DNA of 64,000 nucleotides from Aplidium turbinatum (GCA_918807975.1 OU964918.1:34146477-34210476); one strand, 5' to 3'. Counted from the first letter of the stretch, positions 23,247 through 34,639 are shown. Notes: a model not told the origin generated them from the sequence alone. A program made the numbers and translations.

Positions 23247-23959
23247 CAACGGTGGGCAAACTGCGGCTCGCGAGCCGCATGCGGCTCTTCAACATAAATT
23301 TTGTGGCTCTTGCATTGAATCGTAATATTACAAAAAAATTAGAATTATACTTTATAAATGTTATCTCGCGCTGTCAACCAAGCATTGGCGTACTTAGGGT
23401 ATGGCAGGCCTGGCTCGAGCCATGGGCACCACATTGATATGGGGCGCAAAAATCAGTTGGTATAAATTAAAATCTTCAAAATCTAATTTGCGCCCAATAT
23501 AACACAAAGATCAAAAAGGAGCCTCTTTTTTACTGTAGCCATTGTTAAACAATGGAATTGTGACGTTGCAAAAGCAACATTGTGCTTCTCCTGGTTCATT
23601 TTGCGTTCACTCAGCAACAATTGGAAGTTTAGTAAAGTCGCTAAGCAGCGATTAGTTGAAGCCTAGAAGTAGCACCAGAACTTACTTACTCATTTTTCTA
23701 CAAATTTATAACTTTGTAAAATGAAAGCATAGTGCAACCTTGACAAATGAACACTTAGAAGAATTAATTCACACAGCATTAACAACTTATCGTCCAAATT
23801 TTCAGAGATTAGCGAGTCAAGTACAAAACTGATATGGATAAACAATCATTGCGTTTTTATTGCTGTTATGTTATTTTGTGTCAACTGATTTTGCTGCTCG
23901 CTGGTGTTTATGGTTTACCTGCAAGCGGCTCTTTCTTTGAACAACTTTGCCCACCCCTA
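23247..23959. mobile_element. hAT MITE in P450 intron, 713 bp
   Basis: Flanked by identical GCCTAATC (23239-23246 and 23960-23967). Ends CAACGGTGGGCAAACTGCGG and (from the right) TAGGGGTGGGCAAAGTTG. GCGGCTC words sit near both ends. No transposase. Confidence 0.92.
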
Positions 23960-24124
23960 GCCTAATCGTTGTTTCAACAACAGGTAATAATCTACTGGTC
24001 CGAATCTATTGCACAATGCACAGTAGTAGAGAGAACTCAAGCGATGAAATTGCTTTGGCATTAACAAGAAATCCCATATGCGCTTTAAACAAATGATGAT
24101 GATGATGGCGTATGAGCGATCTTT

Positions 24125-24475
24125 CCAGGCTAGATTGGAGGGCAGGAAATCTTCAGCCACTCAGCAGTCTCGTCGTCCAGGATTCTCAGACCATGCGCAC
24201 CGTGTGGAGGCCGGTGGGTTAGGCAGTGGTGGATGACATGGTCTGCGGTCTGTTCCGTGGCACCACACTCGCATTTTGATGAAGGAGCCAGGCCCCACTT
24301 GTGCATGTCCGAACGAAAGCGGCCGACGCCAGTTTGCAGGTGGTTAAGCTTGACCCACGCAAGCCTTGCGATCCATCATCCCTGGTGGACGGGGATCGGC
24401 GTCGGGTATGAAGTCACGGAGCGTGGAGGTGTGATTTTGCCACTCCGTGTTCCAGATGTGGTTCGTCCAGTTTGT
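24125..24475 (-). pseudogene. LINE ORF2 C-terminus with zinc-knuckle tail
   Basis: The minus-strand frame reads WNTEWQNHTSTLRDFIPD, then HLQTGVGRFRSDMHKWGLAP and KCECGATEQTADHVIHHC. This is the C-terminal segment of jockey-like LINE ORF2 proteins, in which the C-x-C-x(8)-H-x-x-x-x-C knuckle follows a GRFR-x-x-[MH] block. One frame change occurs just before HLQTG. It probably belongs to the same family as the RT at 32400-33100, whose own tail is absent. It is GC-rich relative to its surroundings, inside the last P450 intron. Confidence 0.8.
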
Positions 24476-24606
24476 TTAAACAAATGATAACGTTTATCGA
24501 TTTTTTTTAAACATTTTATTAATCGGTTAATTGTGCGAATCTTTATCTTTGAAGTAAGAAAGCGTTTTTGGAAACTTAATTCTGGTAGTTTTGCGTACTT
24601 GTAGAG

Positions 24607-25447
24607 CAAGGGTCTCAAACACGGGGCCCGTGATGCATTTCTGAACTTTCGAATAAGTTTGATTAACAATTAACAATCTCTCTTATTCACCATTCACTTA
24701 ATATAAAATAAAATTTCCTGTAAAATTGTTTAAAAATAACTGAAAATGTTCATTCAACTTCACAAGACTTCTGAGCACAAACCTAAGGTAACGCCATTTT
24801 ATTACGTGCGAGAAATCCGTATTGTTGTATCACAATCACATCTTCAAGGATTTCGTTTAATCCGCGGTTTTTGAGAGTCGGTTGCATGATTTTTACTCTC
24901 CAGGTCCAAGTCTTTCCATTTGCATTTTTTTACAATGTTTTTTATCTCTTTGTTCTTAATACTATTTCTTTTTTTGAGATCTTGCATTCTTGATGCGATT
25001 TTATTATCTCTTTTATTGCGTCCTTCCTGTGTTATTTTATTTATAGAACAGTGATGAACTGTTTTATCAGCATCGACAACGCACCGGAACAAAAGTATTG
25101 ACACTACGAGAAGAGCACAATAAACATAGCAAGGTCAGAAACTTTAAAGAACCGGCCTGCACCATCCGCGGCGGTGGAAAACGTTGTGATTTTAGGGTGG
25201 TAATGTACCCGGGGAAAGGCCCATCAGCTTAAGTCTCGGGGGGCAGGCTGTGGAGTTGAGGTGCCTGTGGAAGGAGAGTATGGATCAAACATTCGTGGAC
25301 TGTAGGGACTGTCCGCAAAATTTAGAATGGTGAAACGGGTCAGAAAGACATGCTTAACTTTCCGCAATGCAAAAAGGTATTGCGGCCCCGGGGTTAATTC
25401 ACAAGTGTTCATTTGGCCCTCAGAGCAATTTGAGTTTGAGACCCTTT
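24607..25447. mobile_element. hAT MITE, 841 bp
   Basis: Ends CAAGGGTCTCAAAC and (from the right) AAAGGGTCTCAAAC. Flanks TTGTAGAG (24599-24606) and TTGTAAAG (25448-25455) differ at one base. A Lys-rich 86-codon minus-strand frame (24844-25104) has no recognised domain and is treated as non-coding. Confidence 0.8.
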
Positions 25448-25539
25448 TTGTAAAGCCTTTGAACCATTGACACAACGCAGTCATCAAGATTGGAGGACTA
25501 TTTTTTTATTGTTGTTAAAGTGTTGTTGTCTATGAAGAA

Positions 25540-25690
25540 TTCCGCCCACTGAGTTACGCGAATGGAGAGCTGTTCTTGAAATACTTTGCTCAAGCGCACA
25601 CCAAGAAAATTGAATTAACGCTGCTCGATCTTGCTGCTTCTTCATTTGTAAAATCGAGCGTTTGAAATCAACTGAGCTATTTGAACGAAA
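25540..25690 (-). repeat. Decayed tRNA-derived SINE-like segment
   Basis: On the minus strand TAGCTCAGTTGATTT resembles a polymerase III A box. Downstream, GGTGTGCGCTTGAGCAAAGTA is nearly the same as in the tRNA-like segment at 61880-61985 (GGTGTGCGCTTGAGCAACGTA). It is too decayed to be a tRNA gene. Confidence 0.5.
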
Positions 25691-26317
25691 CCTAATTTAC
25701 ATTTAAAAATACGGAAAAATAAGCGTAGGCTAAATCCGAAATACCTATTCCAATTGTGTGCAGCAAAATTCGCAAGCATAACCTTGAACAACAACCACAG
25801 TTCATTGATTTTTAGAGAAACAAATAAAATCAGAGCGATCAATAAAAACAGTACATTTGGTAACGAGTAAAATTAATTAACAGAATTATCGCTGCCGGAA
25901 AGGCTGTTTATCAAAATTCTTATTCAAATACAGTATAAGGTGAAGAATAGGCCTACTGGCAAAGCCGCCTTTACGGCAGCGAAAGCTTTCTAAAAATATT
26001 TGATTAGTTAAGCTACCAAACCTGACTGCTTTTACTTACAGCCCTTACAGGTACCTATCTAGAATGATTGTACTGTAGAACAAAAAAAGAATGATTGACT
26101 AGCAAACATATCACTGGCAATATCATGCTAGTCAAGTTGGATGTCAAATTTAAATTCTGAAACTTTTCTTGAATGGATGAAATCTCATAATAAGTGTTCA
26201 ACGAATTGTGAAAGTTAGGCTACTGGTTGTTTAAGGTGTGTAACTAAAAGAGAATCTTTTTATCTAATCTTGATTTAATTATTCGTTTTATTTGAAAACG
26301 TTGCGGAATTTTTTCAG

Positions 26318-26635
26318 GTTTTGCTAAACCTGTGGGCAATCCATAATGATGAAATAGTTTGGAAAAAACCGCAGCAGTTTCGTCCGGAACGCTTTCTGGA
26401 TGACAAAAGAAACTTTATCCCTTCCAACAACGTCATCGCCTTTTCGATGGGACCACGTAGTTGCTTAGGGGAACAATTAGCCCGAATGGAACTTTTCATC
26501 TTTCTAGTTGGAATGATCCGAGATTTTCAATTCTTGCCTGATCCATTTGCCGATGAACTTCCGGATATTGAAAACGGATCAAACGGAACTTTCTTTATTC
26601 CTCTTCCATATAAACTAGTTGCCAAAGAACGATGA
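26318..26635 (+). CDS. Cytochrome P450 (CYP2 clan), terminal exon with haem-binding motif
   Basis: Acceptor AG at 26316-26317 (TTTTTTCAG). It encodes VLLNLWAIHNDEIVWKKP, QQFRPERFLDD and FSMGPRSCLGEQLARMELF, then runs to a TGA at 26633-26635. FSMGPRSCLG fits the haem-ligand signature FxxGxRxCxG with the proximal Cys, and RPERF is the meander motif. The protein ends FIPLPYKLVAKER, a normal length after the haem loop. Joined with the three upstream exons this gives about 246 residues, roughly half of a typical 490-500-residue P450. AATAAA signals occur at 26823-26828 and 26988-26993. All four exons lack stops, so the gene may be active if its 5' exons exist outside the recognised parts. Confidence 0.95.
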   Translation, partial: VLLNLWAIHNDEIVWKKPQQFRPERFLDDKRNFIPSNNVIAFSMGPRSCLGEQLARMELFIFLVGMIRDFQFLPDPFADELPDIENGSNGTFFIPLPYKLVAKER

Positions 26636-26822
26636 AAGAATTTCAGCTATCAAACAAAACAAGATTATTTTAAAACGTTTATTGCAGTTTAGCCTAGTTA
26701 TTTATCAGAGTTTATGTGTGGATAATGTAGGTGTCTTTATATTTATAGGTTAAATGGGGACTTGTTTGGCACAAATTTCAATTTCAACTTTAGTCCTACT
26801 TTCAGGATACAAAAGATATTCT

Positions 26823-26993
26823 AATAAAACTAAAATAGTTTTATTAAATGGACACTGTGGTGCATCGTTTTCTCCTCATGTTGGAAATTCAAGTTGTGCC
26901 AAGGGCTGGGAAGTTGGAGAGATTTTGACGTGTCCGGAGTCGTCACAAAAAGGCGGATTCGGCTTGAGATAAAACGATGAATACAGTAATAAA
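26823..26993 (+). promoter_or_regulatory. Candidate poly(A) signals of the P450 gene
   Basis: AATAAA hexamers at 26823-26828 and 26988-26993 are the first two after the P450 stop codon at 26635. The second is followed by a T/G-rich stretch, as expected for a cleavage region. The next recognised element (a hAT) begins at 27055. Confidence 0.45.
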
Positions 26994-27054
26994 AGTTTTG
27001 TTTGCAATTTTCTTTTTGAAATAGTGTGTCTTGTTTTCCGTATTGCGCTTTAAA

Positions 27055-28529
27055 CAGTGGTTCCCAACCCCTTTAGACAAATCATTAATTCTGCGGACCC
27101 CTACATAAGTTTTGCCTGAAACTCAATTAACAGGCCTACTATTGACTATCGTAATAATTATGCTACTCAACCACTGTATTGTGTCATATTGCATTGCCGC
27201 TATGACGCCTGCGGCAAATATCAGGTTAAACAGTTGCTCAAATAAGAAAATGAATGAATTGTTCAAGAAATGTCAGCAATATTTGAATATTAAGGTGACC
27301 CAAAGTGCCATGCCGAAAATTTTTCAACGTAAGCAAATTTAATGAGAGGGCTGTTGTTGCCTTTCCTGAACTAAACGACTGCACTGTGGTTGAGTTTTTG
27401 ACAATGCAACACGCATGTCATCTTCAACGTCCAGGCGATTTCGATGTTTAGTTTTTATTGTAACAAGAGCTGAGAATCTTGCCTCGCAATGGTAAATGGT
27501 TATGAATGGTAACAAAACAATAATCGCTTGCTTTGTCAAGAATGGGTAGGTTTGCAGTTGTGAGCACCACAATTCTACCACAGTTTTTGAATGAAATTCA
27601 ATGCGTAATAATAACTCTTTTGATCCCAAATCAATTAGGTCATCTTTACTGAGATCGTCATCGCTAATGTTGTTCAAGTCAAAAAGAAAAGGATTTCGAA
27701 TTCATGTTTCAACTTCGTTCGGCAGTGTTTTAAATTAAAATAATGTTGAAATGAGATTTGCAGGGTTTCCAAGCGGGCGCAAATTTTTTTTTTTTTCATA
27801 GAGATCAAAAAAGTATAGCCTATTCTCTTTGAGTTTCATCCATCAAGATAAGATCTTCTAACATTGGAAAGTTAGCGTAATTACCTGCTTCCAATCTGCG
27901 TTTCCAAACCGACAACTTGGCCAAAAACGCTTTCAGTTTTTCAGCTACATCAATTATTGTCACACCTGGTCCTTGAATGCCACGATTAACATTGTTAATA
28001 TGACCGAAAATATCGGCTAAGTAGGCCATGCCGCATAGAAAACTTTTACTCTCAAATAATTTTGAGAGGGGACTTCCTTTTGCTTTCAAAAGAGTTGATA
28101 CGGTAGGCTACTTCATTGTTAGCTGCTGCAGTCGTTTTAAAACTTCTCTAGACAACCAACGTACCTCAGAATTATACAAAAGTACTTCGTAATCTGATCC
28201 TACTTCTTGACAGAGCGCTTTAAAAGTACGGTGGTTTACAGCTCTGCTTTTGATGAAATTAATGACTTTCACGCAATTCGTCAGAATTTCTTTGAGACTT
28301 GCTGGTAAAGTTTTTGTTGCTAAGGCGTACCTGTGCAAGAAGCAATGGGTAACAACCACGCGAGGAGCTTCGTTTTTTACAAAAGCAGAAAATTCGGATT
28401 TGTTCCCGAGCATAGCTGGTGCTCCATCCGTGCATATACAGTAAAACAACTTTTTTTTTCTCCAAAATTCATCAAGGTAATCACGGACCCCTAAATGCTT
28501 TTTCACGGACCCCAGGTTGGGAACCACTG
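27055..28529 (-). mobile_element. hAT-Charlie (ZBED5-like) transposon, internally deleted
   Basis: Ends CAGTGGTTCCCAACC (27055) and GGTTGGGAACCACTG (28529), a perfect 15-bp inverted repeat. The 8-bp flanks (GCTTTAAA, CTCTAAAA) are similar only in part, so the target duplication is decayed or altered. It holds three minus-strand transposase pieces (28108-28527, 27820-28089, 27339-27677) in the right order but lacks the N-terminal BED finger and first catalytic Asp region. Confidence 0.9.
27339..28527 (-). pseudogene. hAT-Charlie transposase, C-terminal two thirds, broken
   Basis: The first piece (28108-28527) has CTDGAPAMLGNKSEF, with the second catalytic Asp of hAT transposases, then VVTHCFLHRYALATKTL (the CxxH block) and SEVRWLSREVLKRL. 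The second (27820-28089) has MAYLADIFGHINNVNRGIQG. The third (27339-27677) has CEARFSALVTIKTKHRNRL, the dimerisation domain including the W/E region. This order matches ZBED5/SCAND3-type proteins derived from hAT-Charlie. The pieces are in different frames and separated by stops, so no full transposase can be made. Confidence 0.88.
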
Positions 28530-28800
28530 CTCTAAAACCTTACCAAAGTAAATATAGAAGTGTTTTCTCTACTCTAGTTTTTGTAAAAGTCGCCATTTTA
28601 ATTTCGATCCCAACTCAAGCAAAATTAATTTTCATTTTGAAAAAATGAAAATTCTTGCAATCCTAAAACACCTGACTATACTAAAACCAAAGTCGTATCC
28701 ATTTCTAAATTACATTTGGTCTACATTGCAATTACAAATGCACTGCAAACAACAGTTGGAACCACATGCAAGATTTGAGAGAGCGTTTATTCGTATAATC

Positions 28801-29155
28801 CAGGGGTCACTAAACTACGGCCCGCGGGCCCCACCAGGCAGCCGGCATGTTGGTATTCTGTTTTTATCATTAGGCCACCACAAATGGGGACAGCCTAGGC
28901 CAAACTTGGAAAGATGTAGTGTGTTTTCAAGAGCACGATGCCCCTGTAGTGTATCACAGCAGGGAATAACTTTTCCAGCAATCTTTCGATTTTCATCACA
29001 ACTTTGCTGTTCCACCGCTGACTTTGTTATTTATTGTGCTCAATTCAAGTCAATGGAGATTCAAAATAGTTATATTTTTCGCAATCTGCATCCGGCCCGC
29101 AGCTGTTAATCTCGCAACAATCCGGCCCTCAGAGAAAAAAGTTTGGTGACCCCTG
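28801..29155. mobile_element. hAT MITE, 355 bp
   Basis: Ends CAGGGGTCACTAAACTACGG and (from the right) CAGGGGTCACCAAACTTTTT. Flanks GTATAATC (28793-28800 and 29156-29163) are identical. CGGCCCGC-type words lie near both ends. It is non-coding. Confidence 0.93.
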
Positions 29156-29163
29156 GTATAATC

Positions 29164-30110
29164 GTACATTCATATGAGAGAATGTTTATTCGTTCATTAT
29201 TAGCCTGCCATCAAAATACATTATATTCACAAGCATATGAATTGCCCAGAATGCACCAACAGTTGGAATTGCACAAGGTGTTAACGTTTTGCAAACCAAG
29301 TTCTTGTTGAGCTTTTGCTGTCTGGTAACATTTACATCTTCACTTTTACTTTTCAACCACAATTTCAACAAACTTGGGTTGTTTAGGGCAGCCGTCTTCG
29401 ACCTTTTTTCTATCACGGACTGGGTTTAAAATGAAAAGAGCTTTGCGGGCGGCAATAGAGAGAAACGATATTTGATACCTATTTACAGTATAGCCCACTG
29501 TAGGTTCTAATTTTTATAACAATTTAAACATACTTCAAGTTAGCCTATCAGTATCTTGATTTTTGAGGCGCCCTTAATAACTTAACCGGTTGGCTACTAT
29601 TTCTTCAACCCATTGCCGAAACTATGCATTGTCAGTGCCACCAATACTGCAGTAGGAAGGTGAAGAACAAGTAGTGGAGCGAGCAAAGCGAGCGAGAAAA
29701 TTTTGCAAAAATTTTGACCTATTATCTGTTTTGATTGTTTTTGGAGAACACGTGACCAGTGGCGTAGCTAGGGAATGTGCCGTAGGAAAATAGCCATATT
29801 TGCTTAAGACATAGCGAGAAACAGCCATTACTTTTCTACTGTAGTTGCAAGTCCAAATTTTGGGAAACCGCTGGAGAAATTTGGGGGACCGTTTCGGTCC
29901 CCCAAAACACCTTAAAAATAACACTGACTATACGCCTTGTTACTCATTGCAACAAACAGTGTACCAGCATCATTCTTTAAACCCTTTAAAGGATATAATA
30001 TTTCTAAGAAAGTTTTTTTCCAAATAAATATGTTTTGTAGTTTAAAATGGCAACTTAAATTGAATTTAAGAATTTTTTTTTAATTTGTTTGTTTGTTTAT
30101 TATAAAAAGG
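29164..30110. other. Gene-free stretch with solo transposon ends
   Basis: A hAT-like terminus CAGCCGTCTTCGACC lies at 29391 and CAGTGGCGTAGCTAGGG at 29759, without recognised partners. No gene or full element could be supported. Confidence 0.4.
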
Positions 30111-30112
30111 TA

Positions 30113-30910
30113 TGGTACATATGTGTACCATTGTCCCTTAGGGGAAATTTTATTGATAGCTCTTTTGATTATAGTTGTTCCATATTAGGAGCCCTATTGT
30201 TTTTCATAAGGACTTTCGCTTTACAGTCTTGTGATTTTAAAGATTTTACCCACACGACTATACAATGTTAGGTATGTTGGGAGTCAACCCAGCCCCATAT
30301 TCACCCCTTTGATTATGAAAATGTTGTTTCCACGCAATATAACTTGATGATAGAAATCAGAAATTCCCACAATCATACAGAAACAACTTCCAAGTATAAT
30401 GGTGACAGTTCAGTAAAGTTAGCCACACTCATGGTACAATGAGAAGCAATTTCTACCATTTACATAGCACAGGTGGACATTGCATTCAACACATATAGAG
30501 GGTCAACTCAGCCCCATATTCACCCCTTTTATTATGAAAGTGTTGTTTCCATGCAAAATAACTTGATGATGGAAATCAGAAATTACCGCATTCATACGGA
30601 AACAACTTCCAAGTTTAATGGTGACAGTTCAGTAAAGTTAGCCACACTCATGGTACAATGAGAAGCAATTTCTACCATTTACATAGCACAGGTGGACAAT
30701 ACGCTCAACACATATAATGTTTATTCTGTTTTGGAGTGTTTTTTTGGTGCAATATTTGCATATGTGTACATATAGGCTATCAACATTTGATGATATTAAA
30801 GAGTTACGAACCAGCAACAACAAAAAAACACACTGCCTACAGGCACCTCAATAAGATCTAAAAAGTTATCTGATATTTCCCCCAAGGGACAATGGTACAC
30901 ATATGTACCA
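30113..30910. mobile_element. TA-flanked MITE with internal direct duplication, 798 bp
   Basis: Ends TGGTACATATGTGTACCATT and the same from the right, flanked by TA on each side, with GTCCCTTRGGGG following inside. Within each terminus GGTACATATGTGTACC is itself a near palindrome. The interior contains a segment of about 219 bp repeated in tandem (starting near 30283 and 30502), with over 90 percent identity by eye. It is non-coding. Confidence 0.8.
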
Positions 30911-31752
30911 TACAATTTATATGATTTTTTTCAATACTAAAATACATTCAATAATGGTAAAAACGTTTATGTATTACAAAACAACAACTATCCTTTATGT
31001 TTCGGAATGAAATAGAGCAAACTGCTGCTTGTAGTTTCCACAAACATACCCTCGGGTTGTGTGGGAGTGGGTTTCCGGAAAGACTGACAATTGGCGCGTG
31101 GATTCATGTTGCACGGGTGAGAGGGTGTGACAGTGATCTTTGCCATCAGCGTAGCCGCACTGACGTGACGTAGTTTATGGCATGTTACTGATGTAGATGT
31201 TAAATAGTAGGTAATAAGCATGATCCTTGTGGAACACCGCTTCTTAACCCTATCTGGTATTCGTTTCAAAGACGCGCGAAAAGCACGAAACGTGGCCATT
31301 TGAGCCCGCCCTAAAGAATGGCTTATAACTCACCCGCTAAATATCGCACATTTGATAAAATTGGCATGCATATAGTCAAATGCTTTTATATTATAATTAT
31401 TTGTTTTCGAAATAAATGCTTAGTTTGTGTATTCTGAAAACATATGTTGCAAAAAAGCTCTAAAAACGCGAATTTTGCTGACATTCAGTCATTTTATGTC
31501 CGATTTTGTTCGTTCGAATTTTAATTTTGATGATTTGTGAACAACTGAACATTAAAAAAAAACATTTTGAAACAAATTATTTTTTCCTACAATAAATGCA
31601 GTATTTTTCATATTCATACTACATCAAGCGGTTTTAGGTTATTGTGATGAATTGCTCTTATCGTTTCTCCGCAGGCGGTCATGGCTGCTTAGAATCGTAA
31701 TATCTCTCATGACAAATCAAGATGAATGAAAACATAAAGTAGTAGTCGCAAT
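30911..31752. other. Gene-free stretch
   Basis: No gene supported. A TTAACCCTATCTGG block at 31244 resembles the left end of a TTAA-target element, but no matching right end was found. Confidence 0.4.
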
Positions 31753-31928
31753 CCCAGCCAGCAAATCAGTTCTTTTACATTGATTCAACGTTCGCAGTTG
31801 ATTTTTTGGTTGAAAAAACTCTAGTTTATCACATTCTTTTCCATCCAGCAAAATTGCTTCTTTTTACATTGATTCAACGTCTGCAGACGTCAAATCATTG
31901 TTGAAAGCGGTTGATTTCCTGGCTGGGT
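31753..31928. mobile_element. Small MITE with CCCAGCCAGCAAATCA ends
   Basis: Starts CCCAGCCAGCAAATCA and ends TGATTTCCTGGCTGGG. Inside, ACATTGATTCAACGT occurs twice and GTCTGCAGACGT forms a palindrome. Related words (TTGAATCRATGTAAA, TGATTTGCTG) occur at 36838-36878, 37713-37760 and 48082-48100. Confidence 0.6.
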
Positions 31929-32400
31929 TAGAAGTATAGGTAACACGATTTCCAGTCAGCTGTTTTGCCAGGCATTTCATTTCATAAAGTGTAGCTTTCA
32001 TTTCAGCCGCCAAAATATTTTAGAATCAGAAAAAAAATTTTTTAAAGCCTTCTAGCATTTTAAGCACAACACAATGATTGGTGCAATACGGCATATAGCA
32101 GATGTGCAAAACGGGACGCAAAACTATGTATGGATGCCGATGTTCCGGTGGCAAGGATGTAATTGATTATTATTGGATAACATTCCAAGTTCTACAACGG
32201 CAGTAAACATTGAAAACGATGTAAGGAAATGAAAAACAGGGAACCTTCAGGACCAATCTGCCTAGACCTACCATACGTCCCGGTTTGGCCGAGACAGTCC
32301 CGGTTTAAACGTCTGTCCCGGTGTCCCGTCCCGGTGTCCCGTCCCGGTTGCATATTTACAGCTTCCATTTCTGGAGATATGTTGATATAGTTGACATGTC
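31929..32400. other. Gene-free stretch with GTCCCGGT repeat
   Basis: A short GC-rich tandem (GTCCCGGTGTCCC) lies at 32275-32350, in a context (ACCATACGTCCCGGTTTGG) that resembles a hAT end. No partner found. Confidence 0.4.
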
Positions 32401-32405
32401 CTGGC

Positions 32406-33545
32406 TTAAGTTCCTCTCCATTGACTGCCAATCTCCGGCTGGATGCAGGAGAGCCAGATCGTCTGCATAAGCATACTTCCTGGAGATGGTATCAGGCAGG
32501 TCATAGATGTAAGTGTTAAAGAGGAGGGGAGCCAGGACAGAGCCCTGTGGGACGCCGTTCCTGAGTCGACGTGGTCTACTTCGTCGGCCGCTACCGGTGG
32601 AAAGGGTAAAGCTGCGGTTTTACACAAGTTCCATAATCATATGGACCATGTGCCTGTCAGGAAGGAGACGGAGTAGTTTGCAGGTAAGGCCGCTGTGCCA
32701 TACAGTGTCGTAGGCAGCCGTGAGATCGACAAACACGGCGCCAGCCTTCTTTTTTGCCGAGAAGCTGTCCTCGATGTCTTGGGTCATCAGAGTGACCTGG
32801 TCTACAGTTGATCTTTCGTGGCGAAAGCCGGCTTGTTCCCGAGGGAGCTGAGGGTCTACTATCGGTTCGACACGGGCGTAGATAAGTCTTTCGAGTATCT
32901 CGAAGGGGATACAGAGCAGAGAGATGGGGCGGTAGCTCTTCGGATCCCCTGGGGGCTTCTTCAGCTTTGGGACTGCAACCACTAGGGCTCTTCTCCAGTT
33001 TCTTGGGATGCGCAGGTGACGCAAACAGCAGGAAAAGAAGTCTTTTAACCAGGACCTCATAGAGGGGGCAGCTTGGAGTATTAGTTCCGGGCATAGGTGG
33101 TCAAGGCCCGGGGGATTTGCCTGGCTTTAGGTGCTGGAGGGCGGAGGCAAATTCTTCTGGGGTAAACTCACCAGAGATGTTGCCCTCGACAGGTGTTGGG
33201 ACCTTCCAGAGGTCCGTCATTTCCTTGAGGACGGACTTGTCTGATTCACGGTCTCTCGTTCTGTGCACTCCATTTTTCACAAGTTGTGAGGCGATGGCAT
33301 TTGCTGAAATGGGGCATTGGCGACGAGAGGCACGTGATCTGCCAGTGAGGTTGTTGAGTGTACTCCATGCTGTGCGGCTGGAGTGCGTGAAGTCGATTGA
33401 GTCTATGGCTTCTGTCCAGCGCTTCTTCCTCTTTGAATCCAATCTTTCCAGCAGGGCTGTTGCTGAGTTGGTGGTGGCGGTGCCCTGGGGGGAACGGAGG
33501 AAGTCGCGGTAAAGCCTGTCGCTGTCATTGATTAAAGTCATTGAT
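32406..33545 (-). mobile_element. LINE copy B, reverse transcriptase and linker
   Basis: The minus strand encodes the linker (33101-33541: LYRDFLRSPQGTATTN, GRSRASRRQCPISANAIASQ, FASALQHLKPGKSPG) and then an RT (32620-33060). The RT shows WRRALVVAVPKLKKPPGDPK, SYRPISLLCIPFEILERLIY, REQAGFRHERSTVDQVTL and VFVDLTAAYDTVWH (the first catalytic Asp block). One frame change separates the two near 33080. The RT frame continues only in other frames below 32620, so the FADD region is decayed. GC content is much higher than in the surroundings. Upstream parts of what looks like the same copy lie at 34640-35640. Confidence 0.9.
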
Positions 33546-34220
33546 TAAGTATATTTACGTCTAGCCTACTTGTGTATATCACGAAACATAGTGTAATCTA
33601 AATGGCGATATAAAGTAGATATTTACACTATAGAATATTTGACTTGGGTAAATTTGATCAAAGTGTTGGAAGCATTAATTACGTTGTTCAAATTGCTTGT
33701 ATCATCAATCTTATCATTTACTTGCTTCCTTGATTGTCACTATTGCATGGTATTGTGCTCTGTCATGTTACACCATCTGATGTATCTTCTTAAAGAAGTA
33801 AATTGTAGTAAATGAATTTTATGCATAACGTTTATGTTTTCATCTTACCAATAAAGTATCCTTAAAGATAACAATCATATTCCAATCATATGCAGGACAT
33901 ATTTAAGCAGGATCAGTAGCGCACCCAGAAAAAAAGTTAGGGGGGGGGGCTAATTCAGAAATGTCGGCCGAGTGATTTGTGACAATAGACCAATGCCCAT
34001 TCCTTTGATTAATATTTAAAGGCACTCATAGCCCACAACCCACCGGTTGCCGATACATCAAGATTCGTTTTCTCAATCAGATTAGAAGTTGGCCTAGTGA
34101 ACCCCATGCTACCAGCATCATTAGCATCCTCATCCCTACGTCCACTCTTGCAATCTTTTATAGATTTCGACTTTTTCGTCATGTAGGCTAGCCTATGACA
34201 AAATAGAATTAACTTCCCGT
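33546..34220. other. Non-coding stretch separating LINE B parts
   Basis: AT-rich DNA with no recognised gene. At 33914 it includes CAGTAGCGCACCCAG, the inverse of CTGGGTGCGCTAC at 36039-36052. Confidence 0.4.
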
Positions 34221-34636
34221 TTGCCAACACAAATAAGTGCGAAAACAAACAGTTTGAAACAAAACACTAATTTTGTAAACAATGGATTTGATGTGGACGT
34301 TTTTCCTACTTACAAAACATTCAAATTTAGTTCGTTTTTTCAACTAGAGTCCCAGACGCCTTCGTCTCTCTGCTCAAATATCGTATACAGTTTTACATGT
34401 CCATGTGATTCGGCATTGACGTACGGTAGCCTACATCGGTATGTCCAACAGACATTTGACCACGAGAGTACGGGAGCATCTGAACTTTAGAGAGTTAAAG
34501 AAAAGTGCCATCAAAGACCACATCATAAAGTGTTCTTTTTGCTCTGATCGAAAATTCTTTGCCGACTCATTTAAAATTTTACGCAAAGGCAAAACTCAAT
34601 TTGACACCAAAATTTAGGAAGCACTGTCAATAAAGG
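34221..34636 (+). mobile_element. Penelope-like element remnant (GIY-YIG end)
   Basis: Plus-strand sequence encodes segments typical of the region before and within the GIY-YIG endonuclease of Penelope-like elements: SSLCSNIVYSFTCPC, RVREHLNFRELKKSAIKDHI and KCSFCSDRKFF. Family knowledge: these elements carry an RT followed by a GIY-YIG nuclease. The remnant is broken, holds only the end of the ORF and abuts LINE B. Confidence 0.7.
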
Positions 34637-34639
34637 AGC

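Noticed and set aside
24233-24487. Plus-strand ORF of 84 codons in GC-rich DNA
   Set aside because: It is the shadow of a LINE ORF2 C-terminus on the opposite strand.
26754-26972. 72-codon frame after the P450 stop codon
   Set aside because: It lies where the 3' UTR and poly(A) signals are expected and has no family resemblance.
33117-33512. 131-codon plus-strand ORF
   Set aside because: Shadow of the LINE linker on the minus strand.
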